A stretch of 64,000 nt of DNA from GCA-2687025 sp964473525 (GTDB taxonomy: Bacteria > Poribacteria > WGA-4E > GCA-2687025), in NCBI GenBank assembly GCA_964473525.1, contig CAYYPK010000006.1:124001-188000 (forward strand). Reading direction: 5' to 3'. The notes beneath the pieces are model-generated. The model was not told the origin of the DNA. It saw only the letters and a list, made by a program, of their open reading frames with translations, and did not search any database. This document shows positions 1-9,425 of this stretch, piece by piece (within the stretch, counting starts at the first letter, position 1; each line of letters begins with the position of its first letter). A program made the translations under genes and the position numbers.

Positions 1-1400
1 TCACCGAACGCGAAGTACTGACGACCGTCCTCGAGCACAGGCCCGCCGACCGGCTCCCACGCTTCGCCGTCCTGGCTGCTCAGGAACGCGCCGTGGTAGT
101 AGGCGACGTACAGGCGTTCGCCTACTCGGAGAATCTCTCGTGGGCTGCTGGAGGCGTAGGAGACGCCGCTGCCGGTGTCTCTGGTCGGCACGCCTTCGTT
201 GATCTCGCGCCACGTGCGGCCAAGGTCGTCGCTACGGAACAGCCCCTGGCGGCACGTAGCCGCATAGACCGCCCCACCGTCGGTTGCAAGCAGAGGAGCG
301 CCACGGTAGAGGTCGGTGTGACGCCACGTACCTCCAGCGTCGTCGGAAACGTGCACGCCGCTCTCCGTGCCGATGTATATCTGATCTCCGTCGACCGCCA
401 CGGAGAACACTTCCATGTCCGACATGCCGCGGCTGACGTTCCGCCACGAGACGCCATCAGGGTCGAGCGTGAAGACGCCGTCGCCCGCTACGTACTCGCG
501 ACCCCCTACCACGACGGCGTCGGTGGCTATGGCCCCTTCGCCAATGCGCATGTCTACCCACGTCGCGCCACCATCCTCGGAACGGACGACTCCGGGTTGC
601 CGGGAAAACTCCCGTCGATCGGTCCCTACGTAGAGGACGCCGTCCGTGGCGACCATCCACTCGACATCGACGCCGTCGAGCGGCGTGCGTGTCCATGTGA
701 CACTGTCCGCGTCGAACCTGTACACGCCTCCTGCTTCTGCTGCGACGTAGACTGTGTCGCCCAAAGTCGCGAGGGCCACGAGCCTGTCGTCAGGCAAGTC
801 CGGCCCGACGTCCTCCCAACCATCCTGGCCGTTGGCGGAGCGGTACACGGCGTTGGCGGAAGCGGCGAAGACAGCGGCGTCCGTCGCGGCTACGTCGACG
901 CCGCGCGCGTTCCCCATCCGCGACTCGGTCCACGTCTCCCCGCTGTCCTCGGAGCGGTACACGCGCGTCGTGGCGCCGACGAACGGCCACACGCCGTACA
1001 CCACGCCGTGCTGAGCCGCGAGCCCGCGCGGCATGAAATTCAGGTTCGTGACGTCCCATGTCCGGCCGCCATCGTCCGAGCGATGGAGTCTGCTCCGTCT
1101 GTCGACCTCGACTCCGGCATAGACCACGTTCCCCTCGGCGGCAAGGCGGGAGACGCTGCCGTCGACGAAGCCGGACAGCTCCCACAGTTCGCCCTCATTC
1201 TCGGATCGGAACAGGCCAGCGCTCGTGCCGGCGAGGAGAGCGCCATCCTGCGTCGCCGTCAAGCATCGCACGTTGGCTCCGTAGATCCCCTCGACGCGCT
1301 CCCACAAGATGCCGGGAGCAGCGCGCGCCCCGAAGGCCGCAGCCATTGCGACCATCCACGTCAAAGCGCCCATCGCCAGGTGTCGCCCATGCCGTTTCAT
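1..1400 (-). CDS. Secreted Asp-box (BNR) beta-propeller protein, 3' end outside window
   Basis: The minus strand from an ATG at 1400 stays open for 466 codons and leaves the window without a stop. GGGAGG lies 7 nt upstream of the ATG, which decides the start. Residues 1-27 form a signal peptide (basic start, hydrophobic core, Ala-Arg-Ala end). The rest carries repeated S-x-D-x-G-x-T-W Asp-boxes (SDDGGRTW, SEDSGETW, SDDLGRTW), the hallmark of sialidase/Vps10-like propellers. It is a close paralogue of the next gene upstream: both mature proteins begin APGI(L/V)WERV. The genes are 22 nt apart, so probably one operon. By analogy the missing end should hold a sorting domain. Asp-boxes do not prove enzymatic activity; substrate unknown. 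Confidence 0.85.
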   Translation of the reverse strand, partial: MKRHGRHLAMGALTWMVAMAAAFGARAAPGILWERVEGIYGANVRCLTATQDGALLAGTSAGLFRSENEGELWELSGFVDGSVSRLAAEGNVVYAGVEVDRRSRLHRSDDGGRTWDVTNLNFMPRGLAAQHGVVYGVWPFVGATTRVYRSEDSGETWTESRMGNARGVDVAATDAAVFAASANAVYRSANGQDGWEDVGPDLPDDRLVALATLGDTVYVAAEAGGVYRFDADSVTWTRTPLDGVDVEWMVATDGVLYVGTDRREFSRQPGVVRSEDGGATWVDMRIGEGAIATDAVVVGGREYVAGDGVFTLDPDGVSWRNVSRGMSDMEVFSVAVDGDQIYIGTESGVHVSDDAGGTWRHTDLYRGAPLLATDGGAVYAATCRQGLFRSDDLGRTWREINEGVPTRDTGSGVSYASSSPREILRVGERLYVAYYHGAFLSSQDGEAWEPVGGPVLEDGRQYFAFG

Positions 1401-1422
1401 CGCCACGCCTCCCATGACCGGA

Positions 1423-3666
1423 CTACTTGCGCACGACCAAGCGCCTGCGTTCGGTGTAGCTTCCGGCGACGAGCTCGACCACGTAGACGCCGCTCGCGAC
1501 CGGCGACCCGGTGGCGTTTCGCCCGTCCCAATGGGCCGCGCGGTGGCGAGCGCGGTAGCGTCCTGGAGCCAAGCGCCCAAGGCTGAGCGCCCTGACGACG
1601 CGTCCGCGCGCGTCGTAGATGCGAATGGACACGCTCGCCGGTTCGGCCAGGTCGAAAGGAATCCAGGTCTCGGGGTTGAACGGGTTGGGGTAGTTGGGGA
1701 GCAACGCGCTTTGCTCTGGAATCAGGGCGGCGAGCTTGATGTCCGCCCACGCGGTCGCGCCCTTCCCGCGCGGCTCGACGGCGACGTTCTGGTCCACGGA
1801 CGCACGAAACAGGCCCTCGCCCGTGGCGGCGAGGAGACCGTCCTCGTACGCTGTGAGGCCCCATACGAGCATCTCCTCGAGCCCGGCGGACACCCACGTG
1901 TCGCTAGAGGCGTACAGGCGGTGGACGCCGCCGTGCACCTGATTGCCCACGTAGAGCGATTTCCCAAGCGACGCGAAGCGCGTGCCGTAGAAGGAGCGTT
2001 CGTCCGGTTCGCCTTCGCGGTACAGGGGAAGGCCCTCCGACGCGTCGATCCACTCACGCGCGAGTTCGTTCCAGCGGTAGACGCCGTCTTCGTCGGCAAT
2101 GTAGAGCTGCCCGCCAAAAGTGTGGAAGTCCGCGCCCCGAAGGCACGGCCCCGACGGCAGATCCTCCCAGGAAACGCCGTCGTCGAAACTCCGCGCGACG
2201 TGGCAGTGCCAGTTCATGTATAGGGCCCCGCCATGTTCGCCCATGGCCAGAGGGCCATTGTCGTGTGGGAATACCTCGCCGTTGCTGAAAACCGGGCCAA
2301 GCGGCGGATCCCACGACTCACCATCCGCGCTGCGCAAGTAAGCCCCGTGGTAGTAGGCCACCCAGACATGCGCGGGCGTCAGGAGGATCTCGCGTGGGCC
2401 ATCCGGGTAGTACTCCTCGGTCTTCATGGGAAACCCGTCGTTGATCTCGCGCCATGTGTGTCCCGCGTCGTCGCTGCGAAACATGCCGCGCGAGGTGGTG
2501 GCCGCGTAGACCGTCTCCCCTGCCGCAGCGAGCACCGGCGTCCTCCGATAGAAGCCCGTGTGACGCCATGTCCTGCCTCCATCGTGGGATGCGTGCACGC
2601 CTGAGTCGCCTCCGACGTACACCGTCTCGCCGGAGACCGCGATGCCGTCGAAGTCCATCGCAGACAGCCCACGGCTGACGTTTGTCCATGACGCGCCATC
2701 GTCCTCTGAGCGGAGCACGCCACCATCAGAACCGAGGTAGACGTAGGATCCCACTGCTAGGGCGTCGTTGACCTCCAGCCCCTCGCCGACCTGGACTTTG
2801 GTCCACGTCTGACCTCCGTCGCGCGAAGCGGCCAGACCTGGCTGCCGGGAAACCACTGGGTCACCTGTCCTGGCGTACAGAGAGTCGCCAGCAGTTCGCA
2901 GCCACTCAACCTCAACCCCGTCGAGGGCGGTGCGCGTCCAGGTCTGGGCGTTAGCGTCATAGCGGTAGACACCAGCCGACCGGGCGGCGACGTATACCGT
3001 CGCGCGAACCGCGGTGAGACCGACAAGCGTGTCGTCCGGGAGACCAGCGGCGAGTGCCACCCACCCGCCCTGTCCGTCTGCGGACCCGTACACAGCGCGC
3101 GTGGACGCGGCGACCACGCCGGTTGGAGTCACTACCACTCCCACGGCCCAGTCGTCGTCCAGATGTGTCTCCGTCCACGTGGCCCCACCATCATCCGAGC
3201 GATGCACGTCTAGCCGGCTGTGCTCCGGACGGCTCGATACGCCTGGGTACGTGGCATACACAGTGCCGTCAGCAACAGCCAGGGAGTTGACGCCCAGCTG
3301 TAGCCCGGTCGGTTGCCATGTGACGCCCCCATCATCAGAACGGTGGACACTCGAACGAGCAACCGGCCCAAGCGTGGTGGATAGGCTTCCGTACACAGTC
3401 TGTCCCTCAGCAGCCATGGCGCCTACCCGATACAACCCAGCAAGTTCCCAGGTCTCTCCGTTGTCCATGGACCTGTAGAGCCCCGCCCCGGTGCTGGCCA
3501 ACAGAGTGGCATCACCCGTGGCGACGAGCCGCCACACGCGCGCGCCATATATGCCCGCTACCCGCTCCCAGACGATTCCCGGCGCCGCGCTTGCGTCTGT
3601 CACCACGCCCACCGTCGCCAACAGCGCAATGAGGCCTGTTGCCATGCGTCGCCCATGCTCCGCCAT
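1423..3666 (-). CDS. Secreted Asp-box (BNR) beta-propeller protein with C-terminal sorting domain
   Basis: This encodes 747 residues from the ATG at 3666, preceded by GGGGAGG; an in-frame ATG at 3714 would put 16 residues before the signal peptide and is less likely. Residues 1-28 are a signal peptide. Many Asp-boxes (SDDGGVTW, SDDGGATW, SRDGGQTW, SDDAGHTW) indicate one or two propellers. The last 90 or so residues are the sorting module: NYPNPFNPETWIPF, a FlgD-like Ig fold (IYDARGRVVRALSLG), WDGRN, SGVYVVEL and a basic end RRRLVVRK. The module is known from T9SS-type and Poribacteria secreted proteins, so surface anchoring or secretion is inferred. It sits 22 nt upstream of its paralogue. 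Confidence 0.9.
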   Translation of the reverse strand: MAEHGRRMATGLIALLATVGVVTDASAAPGIVWERVAGIYGARVWRLVATGDATLLASTGAGLYRSMDNGETWELAGLYRVGAMAAEGQTVYGSLSTTLGPVARSSVHRSDDGGVTWQPTGLQLGVNSLAVADGTVYATYPGVSSRPEHSRLDVHRSDDGGATWTETHLDDDWAVGVVVTPTGVVAASTRAVYGSADGQGGWVALAAGLPDDTLVGLTAVRATVYVAARSAGVYRYDANAQTWTRTALDGVEVEWLRTAGDSLYARTGDPVVSRQPGLAASRDGGQTWTKVQVGEGLEVNDALAVGSYVYLGSDGGVLRSEDDGASWTNVSRGLSAMDFDGIAVSGETVYVGGDSGVHASHDGGRTWRHTGFYRRTPVLAAAGETVYAATTSRGMFRSDDAGHTWREINDGFPMKTEEYYPDGPREILLTPAHVWVAYYHGAYLRSADGESWDPPLGPVFSNGEVFPHDNGPLAMGEHGGALYMNWHCHVARSFDDGVSWEDLPSGPCLRGADFHTFGGQLYIADEDGVYRWNELAREWIDASEGLPLYREGEPDERSFYGTRFASLGKSLYVGNQVHGGVHRLYASSDTWVSAGLEEMLVWGLTAYEDGLLAATGEGLFRASVDQNVAVEPRGKGATAWADIKLAALIPEQSALLPNYPNPFNPETWIPFDLAEPASVSIRIYDARGRVVRALSLGRLAPGRYRARHRAAHWDGRNATGSPVASGVYVVELVAGSYTERRRLVVRK

Positions 3667-3884
3667 TGCTGCGCCTCCCCGGTGTCGGACCTGCGTCGGT
3701 GACTGATACCGCAAGCGTCATGCCGTACGATCGCGATCGGCCGCTGCCCCACGAACACTGACGCGCGAGCGGCCAACAGCGTGGGCAGGCAGCTACCGTG
3801 AGTTCGCGTCTGTCCAGGCGATGAACACGGCGAACCCAGATGCGGTCAGGCGCGCCGACCGACGCGCCCGCCCGCCGGGATCGG

Positions 3885-3890
3885 TATAAT
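3885..3890 (+). promoter_or_regulatory. Possible -10 element of the YceI-like gene
   Basis: A perfect TATAAT lies 33 nt before the ATG at 3924, in otherwise GC-rich sequence. No good -35 hexamer stands 16-18 nt upstream, so the call rests on the -10 alone. Confidence 0.35.
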
Positions 3891-3923
3891 GGTCGACGCC
3901 CGGTTACCGGCAGGAAGGCTGAA

Positions 3924-4616
3924 ATGACATCGATACGGCTCGTCGCGTTGGTGCTCGCATGGCAGGTCGCGGCCACCGTGGCGCGCGCGGACGAACTGCG
4001 GTTCTCCCTGAACGAAGACGCTCGGGACGAGCTCACGTTCACGTCGCGCGCTCCCCTGGAAAGCATCACGGGCCGGGCGGGCAAGATACGCGGCTTCGTG
4101 GCTATACCTGATCCCGCAGAGCTGCTTGGAGCCGCCGTGGATGCGTGGTTCGAGGTGGACTTGACCACCATCGACACGGGCATCGCCCTTCGCAACGAAC
4201 ACATGCGCGGGCGCTTCCTCGAGACGTCCCAGTATCCGACGGCGACGCTGAAACTGAACGAAGTGATGAGCGCCGTCGTGGCAGACGATACGCAACCCGA
4301 CGGCGTCCGGTCGGTGAGCGCGTTGGAGGCAGGCGTGCCCACGCGCGTGTCCGTGCACGGGAGCTTCCAGCTACACGGGCAGGAGCGCGAGGTAGTGGTG
4401 GACGACCTCACCATCACGCACGTCGACGAGTCGGAGTCCACGCGCGGCGTGCGGCCGGGCGCCCTGCTGAGCATAGTAGGGTCGTTCACGCTTCGGCTGC
4501 AGGACTACAACATTGAGCGGCCGCGCGGACTCATCATGCGGCTGTCCGACAAGGTGCTCATCAAGTTCCACATGATGGCGGCGACCGGCATTCCGGCGCC
4601 TTCACTGACCGAGTAG
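3924..4616 (+). CDS. Secreted YceI-like lipid-binding-fold protein
   Basis: This is a 230-residue protein. The start at 3924 is chosen because GGAAGG lies 5-10 nt upstream and it opens a clean signal peptide (MTSIRLVALVLAWQ...ARA). The body has the YceI pattern: a strand-rich N-terminus (ELRFSLNEDA), F(T/E)VDLTTIDTG, RNEHMRGRFLETSQYPTATLKL and a late repeat of beta strands (GSFTLRLQDYNI). YceI domains are extended lipocalin-like barrels that bind isoprenoids or other amphiphiles in the periplasm; the ligand here is unknown. It stands 9 nt before the next gene, so co-transcription is likely. Confidence 0.85.
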   Translation: MTSIRLVALVLAWQVAATVARADELRFSLNEDARDELTFTSRAPLESITGRAGKIRGFVAIPDPAELLGAAVDAWFEVDLTTIDTGIALRNEHMRGRFLETSQYPTATLKLNEVMSAVVADDTQPDGVRSVSALEAGVPTRVSVHGSFQLHGQEREVVVDDLTITHVDESESTRGVRPGALLSIVGSFTLRLQDYNIERPRGLIMRLSDKVLIKFHMMAATGIPAPSLTE

Positions 4617-4625
4617 GGGGCCTCC

Positions 4626-5630
4626 ATGCCACGGTACAGAGTAGGAGTCATCGGCTGCGGCGGCATCGGCGTGCAGCACGTCAATGGCATCGTTGGGATG
4701 GACAGCGCGGAACTCGTCGCGGGCTGCGACCTGAATGAGGAGACGATCGCGGCGTTTAGCGAACGCTGGGCGGACACGTGGCCAAACGTCGCCTGCTACA
4801 CCAACTATCGCGAGATGCTGGAGCGCGAGCATCTCGACATCCTCACGGTCGCGACGCCGGACAACCGGCACGTGGATCCCGTCGTCGACGCCGCGAGCGC
4901 AGGTGTGAAAGCGATCTTCTGCGAAAAGCCGCTCGCCACGAGCCTCGCCGACGCCGACCGCATGCGCGCCGCCGTCGAGGAGAACAGCGTCCTGTTCTCC
5001 GTAGACCACACGCGGCGCTGGGTTCCGCTGTGGCGGCACATGGTTGAAGACGTCATCGGCGGCGGGCAGGTTGGCGAGGTGCAGTACGTCGTCGGGACGC
5101 TCAGCGGCCGGCGGGGCTCCCTCTTCCGCAACGGTACGCACCTGATCGACGGTCTCTGCTACCTGGCAGGCGCGAGCCCCGAGTGGGTGTTCGCGGAACT
5201 TGAGCGCGGCTACGAGGACCACACGGAGTATCGCGGCGACGGTGGCTCAGACCCCTCGTTGGAGCCGTCAGCGAGCGGGTACATCCACTTCGCGAACGGC
5301 GTCCGGGGCTTCTACACGGGCACGTCGAAGCGCACGGCCGGCCCGAAGTGGCACTTCGAGGTGGTGGGCAGCGAGGGGCAGATCATCGTGGACAAGGAGG
5401 CGACGTTGATCCGCGGTGGCGAGTCCGAACCCATCGTCGCGCCCAAGGCCGACGTGTCAGGCATACCAGCGGGCGTCCGCGAGTTGGTCGAGGCGCTGGA
5501 CAGGGGCTGCCAGACGAGTTCCCCCATGTCCGCCGCCATGGACGTCGTCGAGGTGATCTTCGGCTTCCTGGAATCGCAGCGGCTCGGTAACGTCCGTGTG
5601 GACCTGCCCGTGCCGAGACTGGCTACCTAA
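4626..5630 (+). CDS. Gfo/Idh/MocA family NAD(P)-dependent oxidoreductase
   Basis: This 334-residue protein opens with a Rossmann fold (GVIGCGGIGVQH, residues 8-19) and has the family's E-K-P motif at residues 100-102 (CEKPLATS). The C-terminal half matches the GFO_IDH_MocA C-domain (GTHLIDGLCYLAG, the region of the catalytic His). Family members oxidise or reduce sugars, inositols or their derivatives with NAD(P)H; the specific substrate cannot be read from sequence. It lies 9 nt after the YceI-like gene with GGGGGCC ahead of the ATG. A second, divergent member is at 14552. Confidence 0.9.
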   Translation: MPRYRVGVIGCGGIGVQHVNGIVGMDSAELVAGCDLNEETIAAFSERWADTWPNVACYTNYREMLEREHLDILTVATPDNRHVDPVVDAASAGVKAIFCEKPLATSLADADRMRAAVEENSVLFSVDHTRRWVPLWRHMVEDVIGGGQVGEVQYVVGTLSGRRGSLFRNGTHLIDGLCYLAGASPEWVFAELERGYEDHTEYRGDGGSDPSLEPSASGYIHFANGVRGFYTGTSKRTAGPKWHFEVVGSEGQIIVDKEATLIRGGESEPIVAPKADVSGIPAGVRELVEALDRGCQTSSPMSAAMDVVEVIFGFLESQRLGNVRVDLPVPRLAT

Positions 5631-6204
5631 CTGACCCACTCCCCGGGGCTCCCGGGCCGGCGCCGTGGCGTTGTACCAAACGCAATCTGACCGCAGGTCA
5701 TATGTACCGCGCAGCCGCGGAAACACCCTCTTGGCGCCCCGGGCGACGCTGTTCGCAGGTTGGCCCGTCCTACGCTCTGCCGTTCTGAGGCTGGCGGCGG
5801 CTCTCGAGAGCCAGGGCCACTTGAGAGACCCCTCACGCTTTCGCCGGTCGGGATTCGGCAATCGGATTGACAGGTTCGGGTCGCCGCGACCGGTGAATCC
5901 CGTCGGCTAGTCGGAACACCTCGACAAACGCCCGCTTGGCCAGCGTGCGCGCCTCGGCGCTCACGCCACGTTGACTGGGGCGGGCATGACCTGTGGGCCG
6001 TCGCCCTGCTGGCGGCTGCCGATGGTTGTCGCAGATGGTCCAACGGCGTAGTGTAAGCGACCGAGCCCAGTCAACGCGAGTCGCCGTCCCGGCGTCGCGC
6101 GTGCGCGCTACAGCGGCCCAGTTCTGGCCGGGTGTGCCTGGCTGACGGCGATGTGGTCGCCGATGTCGCCCACTGGCCGCATAGAAGGCAGCGAGGGTCA
6201 CCAG
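5631..6204. other. Intergenic region, no gene recognised
   Basis: These 574 bases separate the oxidoreductase from the histidine kinase. No frame shows credible coding character. The only feature noted is a 17-bp stretch at 5766-5782 (CGTCCTACGCTCTGCCG) that recurs exactly at 20088-20104, also intergenic. Confidence 0.5.
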
Positions 6205-8511
6205 ATGTCCGTCCGGCTGCGCCGTGCGATCGCGACCTGCGGCGTTGCCGTGGTAGGCATCACCGCGACCGTGATCGTGGGCTGGGTAAGTCGCGCCACG
6301 TTGCTCATTGAAGTCGGCCCAGCCTTCCGGCCAATGTACCTCAACACCGCGCTGTGTCTTGCGCTGGTTGGCGCGGGGTTGGCGCTGTCCGCCCTGGCGA
6401 AACGGCGCGTCGCCCTTATCCTGGGCTGCCTCGCCGCCATTCTTGGCAGCCTGATGACGCTGCAACACGTGCTCGGCGCGGAGTTCGGTCTCGACCAACT
6501 CCTGCTGCAGGACTACGTCACCCCCGTCGCACGGCGCCCCGGGCGGATGACGTTACTTAGCGCGGTGTGCATCGCCGTCGGCGGCGTTGGTGTGGCAGTG
6601 GGCAATCGCTTCACGAGCTGGCGACACGCCGCGTTGCTTGTCGCTGTCACGGGCTCGTTGACGGCTGGTCTCGGAATCGCGGCAGTGTCGCGACACTCCC
6701 TCGGCACATCGGAAGTGCACGACGGACACGGGCTGTCCGCGGTGGCCCTGCACACTGCGGTAGTCGTGTTCGTGATGGGCGCCGGGCTCGTGGCCCTCGC
6801 CTGGTCTCGGAGCGATCTGAGTCGGGGAGAGCTCGCGCCAGGTTGGCTGCCAGTCCCCGTTGGCCTGGTCGCTGTCGGCTTCGTGGTGGCTCTGTTGCGC
6901 GTCCTCATCGCGCAGGAGGACATGGCCCTGCACCGCGCCGTGAACGGGGCCAGCCAGGAGGTGCAAGAGCGACTGGAAGACCACGCGTCGCTATATGCCC
7001 GCGCGGTACGCAGAATCGCGGAGCGTCAGAAGGCGCAGCCGAAGTTGCAGGCCGACGTGTGGCGCAGTGACGCCGGTATCTACACGCGCGATTTCCTGGG
7101 CCTCTGGGCGATCCTGCGCACTCACCCGAACGGCAGGATCCAAGCGGCCGCCCCGTTGGAGGACAACGGATTCCTTCTGGAGACTGACCTCTCCGCAGTC
7201 CCGTCGATCGTCTCGGCCCTCAATGACTCGCGTCGGCATTCGGCGCCGCGCTTCAGTGCGCCGTTCGACCTCCCGCCTCGTGGGGTGTCGCTCGCGATCT
7301 GCGCGCCCATCGTGCGCGACCGCGAGGCAAGCGGCTTCGTTGTCGCGCTCATTGACCCCGCGTCCTTCCTGACGCTCGTGGGTGACGAGTACATTGAGCG
7401 CAACTATGGCGTCGAAATCCGCTCCAATGGGCACGTCCTGCACGCATCTGGCGCCGCGCCAGCTCGCGTTGGCGGCCGTTGGAAGACTGTAGCGGCGGTT
7501 GACAGTCTAGGGCAGCGCTTCCAGATCACGGTGCGGCCAAACGCGACGGCCGTTGGCGAGGCCATCTCCGCCATCCCGTTGATCGTCTTCGTGATAGGGA
7601 TGTCGGCGGCGGCGGGGGTGACAGTCGTCACGCGGCTGGGTGTCATATCGTACCGGAACGCGTCCGAGCTCGCATCGACCAACGAGTCCCTTCAGGGGCA
7701 GATCGGCGCGCGGCGGGAGGCCGAGACGGCGGCGCGACAGAACGAGGAGCGCGTACGCCAACTGAATCATCAGCTGGCGGACATGGTGCGAGAGCGTACC
7801 GCAGACCTGCGGGCGGAACTGGACGGGCGGAAGCGCGTGGAAGTGGCGCTGAGAGAATCAGAGCAAGAGAGGTCTCAGCTCATTGTTGAGCTGATGACCG
7901 CCCAAGAAAGCGAGCGAGCCCGTATTGCCAGAGACCTGCACGACCACGCCGGGCAGGCTCTCTCATCGCTTCTAGTCGGCCTGAAGGCGCTGTCGGGCAT
8001 GGACGGGGTGGCGGAAGTACGGCGGCACGCCGGGGAACTGCGAGAGCTTGCCGCCCAGACCCTCGACCAGGTGCGTACACTGTCGTTCGACATGTACCCC
8101 AGCGTCCTGGAGCATCTCGGCCTCGTGGCCGCGCTGGAACAGGACGCGGTTCGGTTCAGCAGGCTTCACGATATCGCCGTGGACATCCATGCAGAGGGTG
8201 AACCAGGGGACTGTCCCCATCGCGTCAAGTCGGCCATATACCAAGTCGTGCACGCGGCGTTGACGAATATCGCGCAGCACGCGCGGGCCAGAAACGTGGG
8301 CATCGTAGTGCGGCCGCGCGAAGGACGCCTCACGGCGATAGTCGAGGACGACGGCGTGGGCTTCGATGTGGACGCGGTGCTGCGCGGCCCGGTTGAAGGT
8401 CGGTTCGGCCTGTTGGCGATGCAGGAGCGACTGCGGCCCACTTCGGGTACGGTGCAGATTGAGTCGACGCCCGGTGAAGGCACGAGCCTCTTCATTGAGG
8501 TCGAGATGTAG
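6205..8511 (+). CDS. Membrane sensor histidine kinase, HPK7/NarX-type (HisKA_3)
   Basis: This is a 768-residue protein from the ATG at 6205 (GCGAGGG upstream); an ATG at 6151 would only add 18 polar residues. The first 250 residues hold about seven hydrophobic segments. Residues about 255-430 form a soluble sensor region resembling CHASE-type domains, followed by another membrane segment and a coiled coil (about 490-560). The HisKA_3 motif is SERARIARDLHDHAGQALSS, with phospho-acceptor His579. The ATPase has N box TNIAQHARA, G1 EDDGVGFD and G2 GRFGLLAMQER. Kinases of this class phosphorylate LuxR-type response regulators, but none is encoded nearby, so it is an orphan here. Confidence 0.92.
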   Translation: MSVRLRRAIATCGVAVVGITATVIVGWVSRATLLIEVGPAFRPMYLNTALCLALVGAGLALSALAKRRVALILGCLAAILGSLMTLQHVLGAEFGLDQLLLQDYVTPVARRPGRMTLLSAVCIAVGGVGVAVGNRFTSWRHAALLVAVTGSLTAGLGIAAVSRHSLGTSEVHDGHGLSAVALHTAVVVFVMGAGLVALAWSRSDLSRGELAPGWLPVPVGLVAVGFVVALLRVLIAQEDMALHRAVNGASQEVQERLEDHASLYARAVRRIAERQKAQPKLQADVWRSDAGIYTRDFLGLWAILRTHPNGRIQAAAPLEDNGFLLETDLSAVPSIVSALNDSRRHSAPRFSAPFDLPPRGVSLAICAPIVRDREASGFVVALIDPASFLTLVGDEYIERNYGVEIRSNGHVLHASGAAPARVGGRWKTVAAVDSLGQRFQITVRPNATAVGEAISAIPLIVFVIGMSAAAGVTVVTRLGVISYRNASELASTNESLQGQIGARREAETAARQNEERVRQLNHQLADMVRERTADLRAELDGRKRVEVALRESEQERSQLIVELMTAQESERARIARDLHDHAGQALSSLLVGLKALSGMDGVAEVRRHAGELRELAAQTLDQVRTLSFDMYPSVLEHLGLVAALEQDAVRFSRLHDIAVDIHAEGEPGDCPHRVKSAIYQVVHAALTNIAQHARARNVGIVVRPREGRLTAIVEDDGVGFDVDAVLRGPVEGRFGLLAMQERLRPTSGTVQIESTPGEGTSLFIEVEM

Positions 8512-8594
8512 ACACCAGAGCCTGGCGGGCGATCGCCGACATTCCATCGCCGCCGATCCCGCCGTAGGCGCCCAACGCCGAGAGAAAGAGACCC

Positions 8595-9425
8595 ATGGAT
8601 GTCAGCTATATCACTGCCGAGATGTCCGACGACTTCGAGCGATCCGTCCGTCTGGGCGCGGAGGCGGGCGTCTCGGTCGTGTCCGTGCGATCCAAAGCGT
8701 GGGGCAAAGCCATCGAGGACATGTCGGACGACGAGGTCGCCAGGACGCGTGACGTCCTCGCACGGCACGGCATGCGCGTTGGGATGCTCCTGTCGCCCGT
8801 GGGCAAGTGCGACATCACGGACGACGCGGCTTGCGACAAGCACGAAGAGATCCTGCAACGCACGATCCGCCTCGCCTACGCGCTGAACACGGACTCAATA
8901 CGCGTGTTCCCCTTCCGCCCTCCGAACCCGACGGCGTTCCGCGATTCGCGCTTCGCCGAGTACCGCGAACGGATCGTGGAGAGATGGGAACCTTGGGCGC
9001 GCATCGCTGCGGACGCGGACGTGCAGCTCTGCTTCGAATGGGTCGGCACGACGACCGTCCTGACGTGCGAGCGGATGCGGCAGGTCGTCGACGACCTTGG
9101 AGCGCCCGAGCACCTGGGCGTCATATGGGAAATCGACGTGTCCGCTCAAGCAGGCGAGTCGCCCGAGACGGGGTATCCGCACATCCAAGATCTCATTCGG
9201 GACACGCACATCAAGCGCTTCGACGGCGGGGCAACGCGCGAGGAATACGCGACTGCCGTCGCACTTCTCGCGGGCGATGGATACGGCGGGCCGCTCACGG
9301 TCGAGCATTGGGGTGGCGAGGACGAGACGCTGGAGGGGATCGCCGAGGCAACGACCCTGCACGCGGAGACAGCTAGTGGTCGATGGCCTGTTCGAGGCGC
9401 TCACGTCTGCCGTAATGCAGGATGA
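8595..9425 (+). CDS. Sugar phosphate isomerase/epimerase (xylose isomerase-like TIM barrel)
   Basis: This 276-residue protein has the AP-endonuclease-2/xylose isomerase-like barrel pattern: a metal-site Glu in CFEWVG, VIWEIDVSAQAGE, a His in DTHIKRFD, and EHWG near the end. Such enzymes isomerise or epimerise sugars using a divalent metal; the substrate is unknown. GAGAAAGAGA precedes the ATG. The last 15 residues (SGRWPVRGAHVCRNAG) do not look like a natural barrel ending and overlap the next gene by 50 nt, so the end may be slightly frameshifted. Confidence 0.85.
   Translation: MDVSYITAEMSDDFERSVRLGAEAGVSVVSVRSKAWGKAIEDMSDDEVARTRDVLARHGMRVGMLLSPVGKCDITDDAACDKHEEILQRTIRLAYALNTDSIRVFPFRPPNPTAFRDSRFAEYRERIVERWEPWARIAADADVQLCFEWVGTTTVLTCERMRQVVDDLGAPEHLGVIWEIDVSAQAGESPETGYPHIQDLIRDTHIKRFDGGATREEYATAVALLAGDGYGGPLTVEHWGGEDETLEGIAEATTLHAETASGRWPVRGAHVCRNAG

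Noticed and set aside
93..1586. A 497-codon open frame on the plus strand
   Set aside because: It is the antisense shadow of the Asp-box genes, which have signal peptides, motifs and ribosome sites; the plus frame has none.
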